64,000 nucleotides of DNA, taken from assembly GCA_050084985.1 (NCBI GenBank), contig JBITNC010000001.1, forward strand, positions 190,278,001-190,342,000, in the 5' to 3' direction. This DNA comes from Nageia nagi (Eukaryota; Pinophyta). The position numbers and the translations under genes are program-made. Each line of letters opens with the position of its first letter. The stretch's first letter is position 1. The notes beneath the pieces are model-generated. The model had not been told where the DNA came from. It did no database searches and saw only the letters and a list, made by a program, of their open reading frames with translations. Of the stretch, positions 35,401 to 46,904 are shown one piece after another.

Positions 35401-36373
35401 TCTCCTTTATGTGGATGATCTTCTCATAACAGGCAATAATATTGAAATCATCCAAGAGTGCATCTCCAAACTCAAGGCAACATTTGAAATGACTGATCTA
35501 GGTCTATTGCATTACTATCTTGGGATGCAAGTATACCAACACCAAGATTGTACTTATCTTAGTCAATCTAAGTATATATCAGACATCTTGCAAAAGTTTG
35601 GAATGGAGGAGTGTAAATATGCTGCAATACCTATTTCTCCTAGAATTGTTGTATCACTGAGCTCAGATTCTCAGTTGGCTGATGCTACAGCTTATCGACA
35701 ATTGATTGGTAGTCTTCTGTATCTGACTATCTCTTGTCCTGATATTGCTTTTGTAGTGAATCTGATGGCATGATTCATGCAAAAACCCTCTGTTGAACAC
35801 CTCAATGCTGTTAAGCAAATCTTGAGGTATGTCACAGGGACAAAGGATCTTGCTCTTAAGTATTCCAAAGTGCCCTTGATTGTTCTCTCAGGGTTCTCAG
35901 ATTCTGATTATGGGGGAGATAGAGATGATAGAAAATCAACCTCTACATATGTGTTTAGCATTGGTTCAGGTGCTATCTCTTGGGCTTCCAAGAAGCAACC
36001 TACTGTGACTCTTTCTACCATCGAAGTTGAATATCAAGCCATGTCTGTTGCCACCCAAGAAGCTATTTGGCTAAGACATCTTCTGAACAAAATTGGGTAT
36101 AAGCAAAATGGCCCATCTCTTATTTCATCAGACAATCAATCGGCTATCTCTTTGGCTAAGAATCATGTGTTCCATCAGCGAACCAAACATGTAGAAATCC
36201 AAGCTCATTTTATCAGGGAGAAGGTTCTAGATGACATCATACACTTGCAGTATTGTCCATCTACTAAAAACTTCGTTGATTTGTTCACCAAGCCCCTTCC
36301 TAAAGCTCAGTTATGCAAGCTTAGGGATTCTCTCGGGTTGGTGAAGTTACCCTTAAGGGGGAGTGAAGTTTAA
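32453..36373 (+). pseudogene. Ty1/copia gag-pol polyprotein, broken
   Basis: From the ATG at 32453 one frame gives gag with a C-x2-C-x4-H-x4-C knuckle (33254-33295), protease, integrase, RT and RNase H, to a stop at 36373. Five in-frame stops are visible: TAG 32552, TAG 33233, TAA 33851, TAA 35282 (in the GLK.APRAWY motif where Q is usual) and TGA 35771 (where R is usual). Two roughly compensating frameshifts, near 33937 and 34355, put the integrase core (33984-34391; HSDLMGP, SDNGGE, QQNGVTERKN) in another frame. The protease motif reads D-L-G instead of D-S-G. RT YVDD is at 35411. The last TTEAEY-type motif reads TIEVEY. The element cannot encode its own enzymes. Confidence 0.92.
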
Positions 36374-36424
36374 ACTTTTGTTAGTGATGACAACTTCACC
36401 TCTAAGAGGCCTTTTTGATTGTAC

Positions 36425-36725
36425 ATTCTAGACCTCCGTGGTAAGTTTGCTCTGCGTGACAAACTTGTTGTACAATTGTTATTATAGAGTGTTGATTATT
36501 TGATACCTCAGTGGTAAGTTTGCTCTGCGTGACAAACTTGTTGTACATTTTATACCTCCGTGGTGAGTTTGCTCTACGTGAGAAACTTGTTGTACAAATT
36601 TTAGCATATAATTAATATACCTCCATGGTAAGTTCACTCTACGTGAGGAACTTGTTGGACATTCTATACCTCCGTGGTGAGTTTGCTCTGCGTGAGAAAC
36701 TCGTTGTATAATTTTTATGCTCTAT
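36425..36725 (+). repeat. Five tandem repeats between pol and the 3' LTR
   Basis: 'acctccgtggtaagtttgct' followed by 'ctgcgtgacaaacttgttgta' recurs at about 36432, 36505, 36553, 36619 and 36667, spaced 47-73 bp. A PPT-like 'aagggggagtg' at 36354-36364, just before them, copies the true tract at 37188. Confidence 0.85.
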
Positions 36726-37186
36726 TTAAAATCAACACATGTCTATATACAACAGGTGACTATGAGTGATGGCTTGGCATCTCTATGATGGATTATAGTG
36801 AACCATTGATCAGTTATTTATAAGATGGCATTATTTGATTCTCTTATTTGAATATATGATGCATCTAACTGATTTTGTTCATGAGTTGCTTGTAGCATGC
36901 AGGATCTTCTTCAGAAATGCAGGTTACTCACCTTGTGAAAGCAAGCTCATGGAGACTCACATGTCAGCTTAAAGTTGATCGACTACTATGTACAGTGAAA
37001 CCAGTTGTGGTTAATGATTGTATTGTAAACCATTTTTTGTCAAATGGTAATGTAGTGAGTCTCATACTAGTTCTCAAAAAGATTCTCAAATATGTAAAAG
37101 TTCTCATCTCCACTTGTATCTCTATGGAAGAGAACTCTCTCTTACTCTTTCTCTTCTCTCTTCTACGCTCTATCCCAATATTACAT
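36726..37186 (+). other. Copia 3' region, nothing recognised
   Basis: About 460 bp between the tandem repeats and the polypurine tract. A 90-codon open frame (36917-37189) shows no known domain. Confidence 0.4.
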
Positions 37187-37196
37187 TAAGGGGGAG
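37187..37196 (+). other. Polypurine tract
   Basis: 'taagggggag' directly before the 3' LTR start, priming plus-strand synthesis. Confidence 0.85.
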
Positions 37197-37693
37197 TGTT
37201 AGAATTTGTAATGAAATATTGTGAATATCTAAACTCCTTGTAAATTCAATTAATCACTTAAGGGTATGTAGATACCTTAAGAGATTAATTGAATTCTTTA
37301 ATATGTAGACTTTGACTTTACCAAAGTGGTTAGTTGGTAGGTTGAAGTTAGGTGATACATTTAATCTAACCCTAACCTTACCCTTGGGTTAAAGGAAGGT
37401 TATGGAGGTGCTCTCAAGCTATAAATAGAGGGCCTCTCCTCTTGTAACATATCTAAGTTTTGGAGTAAGATTACGCTACTTGGTTGTGTAGGAGAGAGCA
37501 AGAGAATAGTTGTAAGAGAGGCATAGATTGAGAATAGAGAACTAGTTGTGGATGTACTCCCAAGGAGGGAGGAACCACATTATATTGGTGTCATATTGTG
37601 TGAATGATGTTCTTAGAATTATAGATGATGAATGATTTAGCTTCCTAGTCTAAGGTCCTAGAGGATTTGTTTAGATCTAGTTCAAATCCTTCA
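37197..37693 (+). repeat. 3' LTR of the copia element
   Basis: Same length as the 5' LTR (497 bp) and about 99% identical, so the insertion is young relative to surrounding DNA. Confidence 0.95.
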
Positions 37694-39189
37694 CCTAGTT
37701 GTTTGCATGCACCTTTTTAGTTTATTTCTTTTTCATTAAGGGTTGGTTTTAAGCCACCTCATTATATTTTCAAAGACAATTTTTAACCACCTTATAAAAA
37801 TTGCCACTAAAACCCTAAATTGAAGTAGTTAAAAATTTCCTCCCAAAAATTACCTCAAATTACCTGCCTCCAAAGCCCATTTTTAGCATATCAAATGTAG
37901 AAGATGTAATGTAGATTATAGTTTTAAAATTTGTACAATTTTTTATACCATACAACCTTATTTTATTATGTACAAACTCTTGGTTGATGAAAGTGATCAC
38001 TTTTACAAAGAAGCAAACATATTTTAGTCTTTTGGTTAAGGATCTATGCTTGCAAATGTAATAAAATAAAATTTCTCTCAAATAAATCCTTTTTGGTCTA
38101 TATATTGAGGATACCATATGAAGTCTCATATCTTTTTATCCTTATATTGAATTTTGATTATTTTATATTTATACAAATATAATATATTTTCCTCAATGGA
38201 AAAGGATCCATGGGTACTTATCCATGCTTCAAGTGGAGTTATTGGAGTTGAGGCCTCAAAGTGGTGTGAAGGGGATCATCAATTTTTGAAATAATGTGCT
38301 GATGTTGAAAATATATAAGCATGCTACATTCATGGAATAGTATATTTTTACTATTAAAAGTGATTTCATTATGTCCATAAAGAAAATTTTAGTGGCTTAG
38401 AATTTTGGTATTTTAGTGGCTTAGAAGTTTGGTTTGGTGTTTCTTACATTTCCTTTTTCTTTCCATGGATTAGATATTTTTATTGACATGTTTATTTAAA
38501 ATCCCTACACTTATTTGCATTGAATCATAAGTGTATATATATATATTAATATTTATAGAGCTTATGAAGTTTATTAAACTCTTAAAGTGAGTTTACATAG
38601 CGGTGTTATTTGTAGATCCATTTTTATTGCCTAATGAACAAGGGTTCGAGAGTGGCATTGATGGATGAGGTAGCCATTATATCACATCCTACAACTTTAT
38701 ATTCATTAGCATTTATTCATTTCAATAGTAATAGAGATTCCAAAAAAGTAGAAAATATAAAGATAATTATCATTCTATGTGCAAAAGGAGCAGCCCTTGG
38801 GTACATAGATGCAATCACAAATCTTTGATATTTCTTGCAAGATGAATATGGTGTTAAGAAAAATGTTAAATAAGGAATGTATATATATGATGTCATTCTA
38901 TGTCATGTACTATTTTTTTCACTTGTATTGGAGGATGGATTTTTAAGGGAATCCTAATCAATTACATCATCCCAAAGAGTAAGCATTTAAGCTTACAAGT
39001 CAGGTTGGACTAGGGAACATCCAAAACATTACAAAATTAGGCATCAACACATCAGCCAAGTCAATAGATTGCCTTCAAAAACATTTAATATACTGACAAA
39101 AATAACTTATACAACTTATGCAAATACAATGTACTAATAAAGGCACTAATACTAACACCATCATAAAACACCACCACAAAGACATATAA
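37694..39189. other. No gene recognised
   Basis: AT-rich. Small open frames (for example 38634-38828 plus, starting MNKGSRVALMDEVAIISHPT) carry no family I can name. Confidence 0.35.
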
Positions 39190-40760
39190 ACAAAAATCAT
39201 CATCCCTTAATAAGCTTCTTGTTTTCCATTTCATGCAAGATCTTACCAAAGGCTTCCAACATGTCCATTATTGATTGAACTAGTCTAATGATGTTGCTAC
39301 TATGGGTGGTCTAAGGGTGACCTTTCTTGGTCACTTCTAGGCCCTACTTGCATTTAACTATGAACTCCTCTTCATGCTTTGATGCTTCCAGTGAATCCTC
39401 CCTATCTAGGCTTGCTTCCCCTCTTACACCAACTCCTTTATATCCCCAGCCATGTCCTCCTTTTCATCCAAAGGATTTTTAACTACTATGAATTTCTCCA
39501 TAGCCTTCTCAACATCCTCAATCTCCTATAGAGGTTCCCCCACATTTGAATCCTCCATATATACTACACCTTTTATATCTTTACGAGGTAGATAATGCCT
39601 CTCACTACCTTCAACTCTTGCGAGATGCTAGTCCTCATATTCAAACTTGATCTTATGCTTTTTCTAAATAGAAGCAAGATGCTTTTCATCTAAGGCTACT
39701 TGGACCAAAGGTACCTCACTCATAGTCCAATTGAAGCTCTTTAATATCTCCATTTATCCTATGATAAACTTAAACATCATTAGAATCAAACTTTGATGAT
39801 ACTTATCATTACCATGGCTCTTTTGAATGTCCTCAGCCACTTTATCCAATTTTGCATAAAGAAAGGTTGGAATGTTCATCTTTGTACCTTTCAAGTGGTT
39901 TAGGAAATTAAAATAGAAACTCCATACCCAAAGGTCCATGGAGTTCAAGGTGATGAACTGCATAATAACCAGGGTGACTTCTAGCCATGGCTTAGGTAAT
40001 GAAGTTCATGCTACCCCACCATGCTTCTTGCATTGTAATTCTAGTCCACCTTTATAGAACATAGTGAGATTTGTCTTTAGGCTATGATTATCATGTCTCA
40101 TTATTTCATCTAATATAGAAAAGCCAATAAAATCTACTAGGATTTTTTGTTTAACCTAAAAATCAATACCAAACACCTTAAAAGCCCCACTCTTCCAACT
40201 CTCTAAGAACTACTTAAAGATATCCTCATTATGACTGTTAAACTTCTCTAAAAAGTTTAGTAGTCCTTCCAACTCTAGAATGATTTTAATAATTAAAGAA
40301 ACATTTAGTATTCTTATATCTAGATGAAAATCTAACTTATAATCATCTATTTTACATTTAGGTTCCATGGTATGGAAGCTCCACTGCATCTATTTCCTAC
40401 AAGCAAATAAACCATCGTTAACATAACCTAAGGTCTGTACAACTTGAGCTTGCACCTCACACCATGTCCTTGGCCACTTGGACTACAATATGTAGTGGTA
40501 AATCCTAAATTAAGAACCACCCTATGTGAAATGACACCATCCCATGAATGGATGATAATGCATATCCCCCTTCACAGCACAACCCTCCAACACATCTCAC
40601 TAGCTATGTTCTAATGGGGCCTAAAGTTGGTGACATTAGAGGAAGTCATTTCTAACCTTGCATTGGAAAAGGTGTTCACTTTCTCTATCTACCTCAAATA
40701 TTATGATGGAATCCCCCCTCCCAACTAATGTGTAACTAGTCTAGAAGCCATCATGATCAT
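39190..40760 (-). pseudogene. Unrecognised decayed reading frame
   Basis: On the minus strand a single frame can be followed from about 40420 to 39190 with a handful of stops. It includes YVNDGLFACRK, DYKLDFHLDIRILNVSLIIK, FYKGGLELQCKKHGGVAWTS, WVWSFYFNFLNHLKGTKMN and IPTFLYAKLDKVAEDIQKSH, then a charged, E/K-rich tail. Coding-like sequence in other frames extends upstream to about 40760. The bulk is about 400 residues. I recognise no domain. It may be an old retrogene or an open frame of a repeat family, and its 5' end abuts the LINE 3' end. Codon bias and conserved-looking motifs argue it was once translated. Confidence 0.5.
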
Positions 40761-41059
40761 AAGAGAGCTCACTAGTCATATATGATCCACTAGTTGGTGT
40801 GTACTAACACACCCTCCAACTAATCTGCATAGCTTTCTTTAGAATTATATGGCAAGTGAAATAAATAGATCCTTTATTAATATATGCCCATATTTTTACA
40901 AACCTAAGCCACCCTTTTTCCACCCATCGATCACCTTCCTTCTCTTGCCAGCTCACCCTTTGGTTTTATTCCAAAGCCTTCCTGCCAAATGAAGGCCCCC
41001 TATTTCAAATTCAAAAATTAATACTTTTATCCAAAAATATAATGAATATCCCCTCCTAG

Positions 41060-44000
41060 TCCCTTTTATTTGATTCATCCCAATCCTCCTTGGCTAACAT
41101 CTCAAATTGGTTGGGGAAATTAGTCTCTCAAACTATCAGTTCCTCCATGTTAACCTCTTCGTTAGCTATTCAATTTTCCATCTTATTTTCCTCTTAGTAA
41201 TTATGGTGTATGGTGATATTCTCCACCTTCTTGGTGATCTACCTAGACTCCTATATCATATTTTTGATATCCCATCCTGGCAAAGAATGACCCTTCAATA
41301 GGTTAATAATGTTCAATGAGTCTCCCATGATAACCAAATTGGTGCAATTGCATATGCAAATCATAGAAAGAATAATAAACATCATCCTTGTATTTGTAAA
41401 ATGGCTTGTTTAGTGGCAAATGGTTTTGCTACTACTAATTTAATTCTTATATATGATCTCTCACCACTCCTACTACTTTGATTAGGCCTAGATTACCTTT
41501 AGAGGATCCATCAAAATTGATGGCAAGTCACCCAATAGGAGGGTATCTCCAATTGACTTCCTTTCAAGGGTGTTACTCCATATGATCAGGTCTCTACTCC
41601 CTATTTCAATATGATTGGAGCATCCCCTAGAAATTATCATACTACTTTAAGCTTGACAATAGAAAGATTTTCTAATATGAAGTGTGAAATTCTTTGGGTA
41701 ACCTAGCTGACATACAAACTAGTTTCCTTAAAGAATTGATGATTCCACTCTTTCCAAATTCCTCACTAGATATGAGACAAACTTAGCTCCCATATTTTTT
41801 GCAATATCAAGATAAAAAAGGGGTTCTCCTATTAGATAAGCATCTCCTTCGTATTCTTGGGTAACACTCGATCTATTTTGAATTTCTAAAAAATATACAA
41901 GAAGACCTCTTGAGTAAACTCATAATGAATCAACAAATGGTCTACTGATTCCTCCTTCTTTTTGCATAAGATGCATATATTGACCAAATTGAAACCCCTC
42001 CTTGTTAAGTTATCAAGAGTGAGGATTCTATTCAGACTATCTATGTAGATAAAAAAGGCTACTTTAAGAATAAGGTGTTTAATCTAGACCTTTTTAAAAA
42101 TGTCCTAGGTAAGATTGTCAACATCAAGAACTTGGTAGGCTAACCTGATCGTGTACCTCTAATGCTTCTCTTTTCCCCACATAAAGTCATTCTCCCTCCC
42201 AAGGGGGAGAACATAAGCTTTTAGTATCTTAGTAATCAATGAAAGGAATGCCTTTTGGGGCTCCATAGGATTATCTAGCTCCAATATTTTCTAAGATTTC
42301 TTCTCCCATCAAGGAGATTGTTGGCAACCATTTTCCCATACTTTATAGGAATTCTTTTATTTAAAGGGGCCAAAATACCTTATTCACTTAGGGTATCCTT
42401 CATAATCCATTTTTCCTTTCAAAACTTTACTCAACTACTATCCCCAATGATACATGATCTATTACTTAAAAAAACATTCTTAGTAATTTGTAATCCATTC
42501 TAGAAAAGAGATCCTGCTCTTGGATTTTCCTCTTCGAGAAGAGAGGAATTGGAGATGTATTTTGAATTAATGATCTTCACTTATGGGGTATCTTATTTAA
42601 TCATAATTTTCCAACCCATTTTTCCCAAAAGAGACATGTTTATCTTCTTAAGATTCTTAATTCCCGAGCCACATTGTAAAAAGGGGAGTAAGACCTTCTT
42701 CCAAGCCACCAAAGACATTCTTATCTTCTCCTCATTGCTTATCCATAGAAAATATTTTTGAATTTTAATTATTTTATATTGGACTACCATAAATATTTTA
42801 AAAATAGACATATAATAGATTAGTAAGCTCGAGGGGACTGACTTAATCAGTTGGAGCTTCCATCCTTAACTTAATAGAGGTCCCTTCCACCTTGTTAGCT
42901 TTCAAGAAAAGTATTCAATGATTAAATCCCATAGGGCCTCCTTCTTGCATCCTTTAAAGAGTGGCATGCCAAAATAAGTAGTAGGAATCTCCCTAATGGA
43001 ACATTCAAATATTCTAGCAACTCTTTGTTGTGATACCAGCCTAGTTTTGTAAAAGAATAGTTCGTTATTCTCAAAATTAATCTTTTGACCTACAACTACT
43101 TCATATAGATCTAAGAGTTTTTTAATTTCCTTAGCTTGAGTAATGGGGGATTGAGTTGAAATTAGAGTATCATCCAAAACCTATTGATATAATACTGGAG
43201 GTAACTCATTAGAAGGTTTTATGCAATCAATCCTCCCACATCGAGTAGCTTCCATAATGCTTCTTCCCAAAGCTTTCACCAAAATGATGAAGAGGTAGGG
43301 GGATAATGGATCACCTTGGTGGAGTCCCCTTTTTCTAGGAAAATAACCAACTGCAACCCCATTGATAAGCACTAAAATTGATATTGAATAAATGCAAGCT
43401 TTAATTAGGAAAATCTAATCTTCCATAAACCTAAAATAAGATAAGACCTTAAGTAAGAAGGACCAATCAACCCTATCATATGCCTTACTAACGTCCAACT
43501 TAAGTAACATTCCTTCCTTTCCTAACTTTTCCATTGATTGGGAGACTTCATGGGTAGTAATATTACCATCTAGAATTTATTATCCTTGAATAAAATCACC
43601 TTGATTGGGACTAATAATGATTTAAAGTATAGTTTTAAGATGATTTACCAAAATGTTCAATATAATTTTATAAATAAAGTTGCAAATACTAATGGGGTGA
43701 AATGTACTAAAAGAATTGGCTCCAACCACCTTTGGAATTAGAGAAATAAAGGTTGAATTCACATATTTAGGTATTTATTTTGTCGATTGAAAGGTCTGTA
43801 CTACCTCCACATTATCTTTACTTAGAATATCTTGGAATGATTGAAAGAAATAGCCTAGGAAACCATTCAAACTAGGCACTTTAGAGCCCCCCATATCATA
43901 TATGACCACATGAATATCCTTCCCCTCAAACTTACTATTGAGAAAGTTATTAAGCCAATCCATCATTGAATTAGGGATATTATTGAGAAGTTTTTCAGCC

Positions 44001-45254
44001 ACCCATTATTGGGAGGTAGACTATTGTTCCAATAGATCAAATAAGAAGGAGGACCCTTCATCTCTAATATTTATTAGGTCCTTGGTGGTGGAGCCATTTG
44101 CACACTATATTTTCTTTATGGAGCTATGAATTCTATGCCTTAAGAGAATATGGAAGAATTTAGAGTTCCTATCCCCATCCTCTAGCCAATTAATCCTATA
44201 TTTATGCTTTCACATGATCTCTTCCTACTCAAGAGTAGTATGCCATTACCCCAAAACATTCCTTTCCTCCATTCAAACCTCCTTTATGTAGCCATGAACC
44301 TTAATATGTTGCTCCAAGGCATTCATTTGATTTTTAAGATTCTTTTTCCTTACTAGCAAGAATCCAATGGTTTCTTTATTCCAAATATTAAGATTTTGCT
44401 TGATTAGATGTAGTTTCTTGGCAATTTGGGCTAGGGGTGATCCCATGAATCTTTGCTTCCACCAATTTCAAATGTTATCTTCAAGACTATCATGGGTCAA
44501 CCATATCTTTTCAAACTAAAAGGGGGAATTGAATTATCATCTCTGATCATGGGTTTCCCACAACAAAGGGTTGTGATTAGAGACATTTTTTATATACCCT
44601 ATAAGAGAAGAGTCCTCAAATTTAGTGATATAGTCCTAGGAAATGAGCACTCTATCTAACCTTTCTTGTATATGAAACTACCCGATATTCCATTGGTCCA
44701 TGAAAATGTGGTTCTTTTGAGCTCCATTTCCATAAAATTATTCTCATTGATGAAAGAAGCAAAGTCTCTCATGCTATCTGTAAATCCTTCCACCCACCAA
44801 TTTTATCATAAGGGTATAATGAAGAGTTAAAATATCCTATGAGAATCCAACTAATCCCCAAAAATGCCTCTCAAACCTATTTCAAAGAGGACCATAAAAT
44901 TTTCCTCCTAGTACAAGTGGTTGGAGCATATGTATTAGTAATAATAAACAAGTACTTAGTATTCAGGGACGTGAACATAATAGAGCAAAAGTTAGAGCTA
45001 GATAAAATTACCCTACCTTCAAACTTGTTATTGTCCCAAAGGAACAAGATGCCCCTTGACTTACCTTTTGTGTGAACAACTACATACTTCACCTCCATCC
45101 ATAAAATATTTTTGATAGAAGGAGCCCTTCCTTCAATAGTTTTCTTTTCCTAGAGCAAAATAATCTTTGATTTTAAATCTTTTTTCAAAGAAATCAAACT
45201 TATATGTCTTTTGGGATCACAAAATCCCCTTACATTCTAAGTTAAGATTCTCAT
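41060..45254 (-). pseudogene. LINE ORF2 (endonuclease, RT, zf-RVT, RNase H)
   Basis: The start reads MRILT then a stop where W is usual in MRILxWNVRG, at 45254. Endonuclease: KSRGILFLWDNNKFEGRV, TNTYAP and a degraded G-D-F-N reading GYFNSS (45100-44750). RT: GGSKVPSLNGFLGYFFQ (43950-43850), GVAVGYFPRKRGLHQGDPLS then PYLF (43350-43260), DDTLI (43170), where A-D-D is usual, and Y-F-G-M-P-L-F (42970). zf-RVT: LTLDNLTRRG, ILCKKKEESVDHLLIHYEFT (42066-41890), with a zinc ligand cysteine replaced by Y. RNase H: INFDGSSKGN (41520) and VIMGDSLNIINLLKG (41330). Order and spacing are normal; many stops. Confidence 0.85.
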
Positions 45255-45299
45255 TATTTCATAGTTTTCTTCTTTCCCCCAAAAAAGGTAGCTTGAGCT

Positions 45300-46870
45300 C
45301 CCTTATCTATGCTCATTTGGTTTCTTAATACCTCATCGCTCCTTTTGAGGGTATTATTGGCTATTCCTTCCCCACATTCCCTTATTGTTTCTTCTTTTAG
45401 TTCTATGTTGAACTTGGAGTGGTTGAAGTAGCCTCCTCTTAAGAATCTAAATCCTTTAGCTCATCCCAATACTTCCCAACTAGGGATGGGATACAAGGAG
45501 TGTACTTCAATTGATACACCATAAATCATACAACCCCTTCCATAGGAACCGCTTCTAATTGAGATGCCGATACCTTCTCAAGAGCTTCACCTAGTTATTT
45601 TACACACTCTTCTTGTATTTGAGAGACCACTTCCATTTCTATTCAAAAATCTACCTCCAATAATAGAGAAACCTCATCACTTTCCTCCTCATCTTCATGG
45701 ATCAATGCAACATGATTTTCTACCTTTTCCTTCTCTTCCAGAATAGCCAACATAATTTCCTCTATCAAAGGTTGGGAATCTACTAGGTGTTCCATCAACC
45801 TCTTGTAGGTGGAAACTTCCTTCATAGGTTTCTCAACCTAAGGTTCAAGTACTTCTAGACTATCGAAAGCATTATACATGGGGAATGATTCATTGACCTT
45901 TTACCCTAGAGGGTCCAAGGATTCACCTCTTTCTTATATAGGATATTTCCCCATTTATTATTTCTTTTTTTGTTGTTTCACTAGACACCATGATGAGGGA
46001 TGATCCTTCTAATTGTATGCCTCATAAATTTGTGGAGGATTTTTGTACGTTATAGGTTGAGTCTATTTTCCCATCTTGGAGATCAAATATATGGAGTTAG
46101 GAAGATTTGTAATGGGATAAATACTAATGCAAAGTTGGGAAAAGATCATTCAATATTTTGCTCTGGTAGCTTTATCAATGGAAATCAAATCCTTGATCTA
46201 GTTACCAATCCTCACCAAAAATTCATCATGCCAATACTGTAATGGAAGCCCAAGCAATCTGACCTAAACCAACACATATGTAATACTTTGGGTATTTGGA
46301 TCAAAATTTAGCTCCCATTTCTTGAGAAACAAATCCTGCTGACCAAACATAAAAGGTCCTCCAAATAATTTTTTTTAAAGATCATCCCCTAAATATAACT
46401 TTATTAGAAATAACCCATTAGGAAGCATGATAATATCAAAATGTTTGATCATCTATAACTTTTGGAATACCCATTCTCTAACTATATTGATATTCGATCT
46501 AGACCCCATAAGCTTACCAATCAGATTCAAAGTCCCTTCCTTAGTAGTTAGTTTAATAATTTTTGGATGAATCTTTAGTTTCACATCTACAATAAGCAAA
46601 TTATAGTAGGTATGTAGAGGAGAGATAATGGCTTTCCTCATCACTTGGGCATAGAAGAGTTTTTTTTAAAGGTACATTGTTAGGAGGTTTAGGATCCACC
46701 CTTTTCTCCATGAAAATAAAGGGATTATCCTTACCTGCTGACACATCTTCCTTCTTTATCAGAACCTTGGGGCTCAATCTTCCATCCCCCTTTGGACCAA
46801 AATACTCAAGAATACCATGCCCATCCATCACACTTCATTCACTACCCACTCTCCCGATCCCACTCACCAT
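45300..46870 (-). pseudogene. LINE ORF1 (DUF4283-like RNA-binding protein)
   Basis: Minus-strand pieces read MVSGIGRVGSE then a TGA, MDGHGILEYFGPKGDGRLSP, FIFMEKRVDPKPP, then the DUF4283 pattern: GTLNLIGKLMGSR, WVFQKL, HFDIIMLPNGLFLIK, GGPFMFGQQDLFLKKWELNF, VRLLGLPLQYWHDE. In plant L1 elements this domain begins the gag-like ORF1 protein that binds the element's RNA. The C-terminal half (46090-45300) is an acidic, broken region. The first ATG, about 46868, is some 35 bp from the tandem units. Confidence 0.75.
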
Positions 46871-46904
46871 CCTCTCTAACAATCATGAAGTTAAAATAAA
46901 AATT

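Larger units (their letters stand above)
28890..37693 (+). mobile_element. Ty1/copia LTR retrotransposon, 8.8 kb, defective
   Basis: Two 497-bp LTRs (28890-29386 and 37197-37693) begin TGTTAGAATTTG and end CAAATCCTTCA. They differ at about five positions by my reading, roughly 1%. The flanks are TCTAG and CCTAG, a 5-bp duplication with one mismatch. A tRNA-iMet-type primer site (29389-29400) and a polypurine tract (37187-37196) are in place. The gag-pol order protease, integrase, RT, RNase H identifies copia. It is oversized because of a 3-kb leader, which includes PPR-like DNA, and an 0.8-kb 3' region. It is inserted at the right edge of the PPR array. Confidence 0.93.
40990..46870 (-). mobile_element. 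L1-type LINE retrotransposon, decayed
   Basis: Reading on the minus strand, the parts appear in the order of a plant L1 element: ORF1 with a DUF4283-like domain (46870 to about 45300), then ORF2 from 45254 with endonuclease, reverse transcriptase, zinc-binding and RNase H domains to about 41060. Many stops and shifts break both frames, so it is old. The 3' end is approximate; I found no clear poly-A. The 5' side adjoins three tRNA-like tandem units at 46905-47612, which may belong to it. Confidence 0.85.

Noticed and set aside
38205-38290. A short plus-strand frame resembling a nucleotide-binding VLIHASSG.IGVEA motif of medium-chain reductases
   Set aside because: Only about 25 codons, with no supporting sequence on either side; too short to call a gene fragment.
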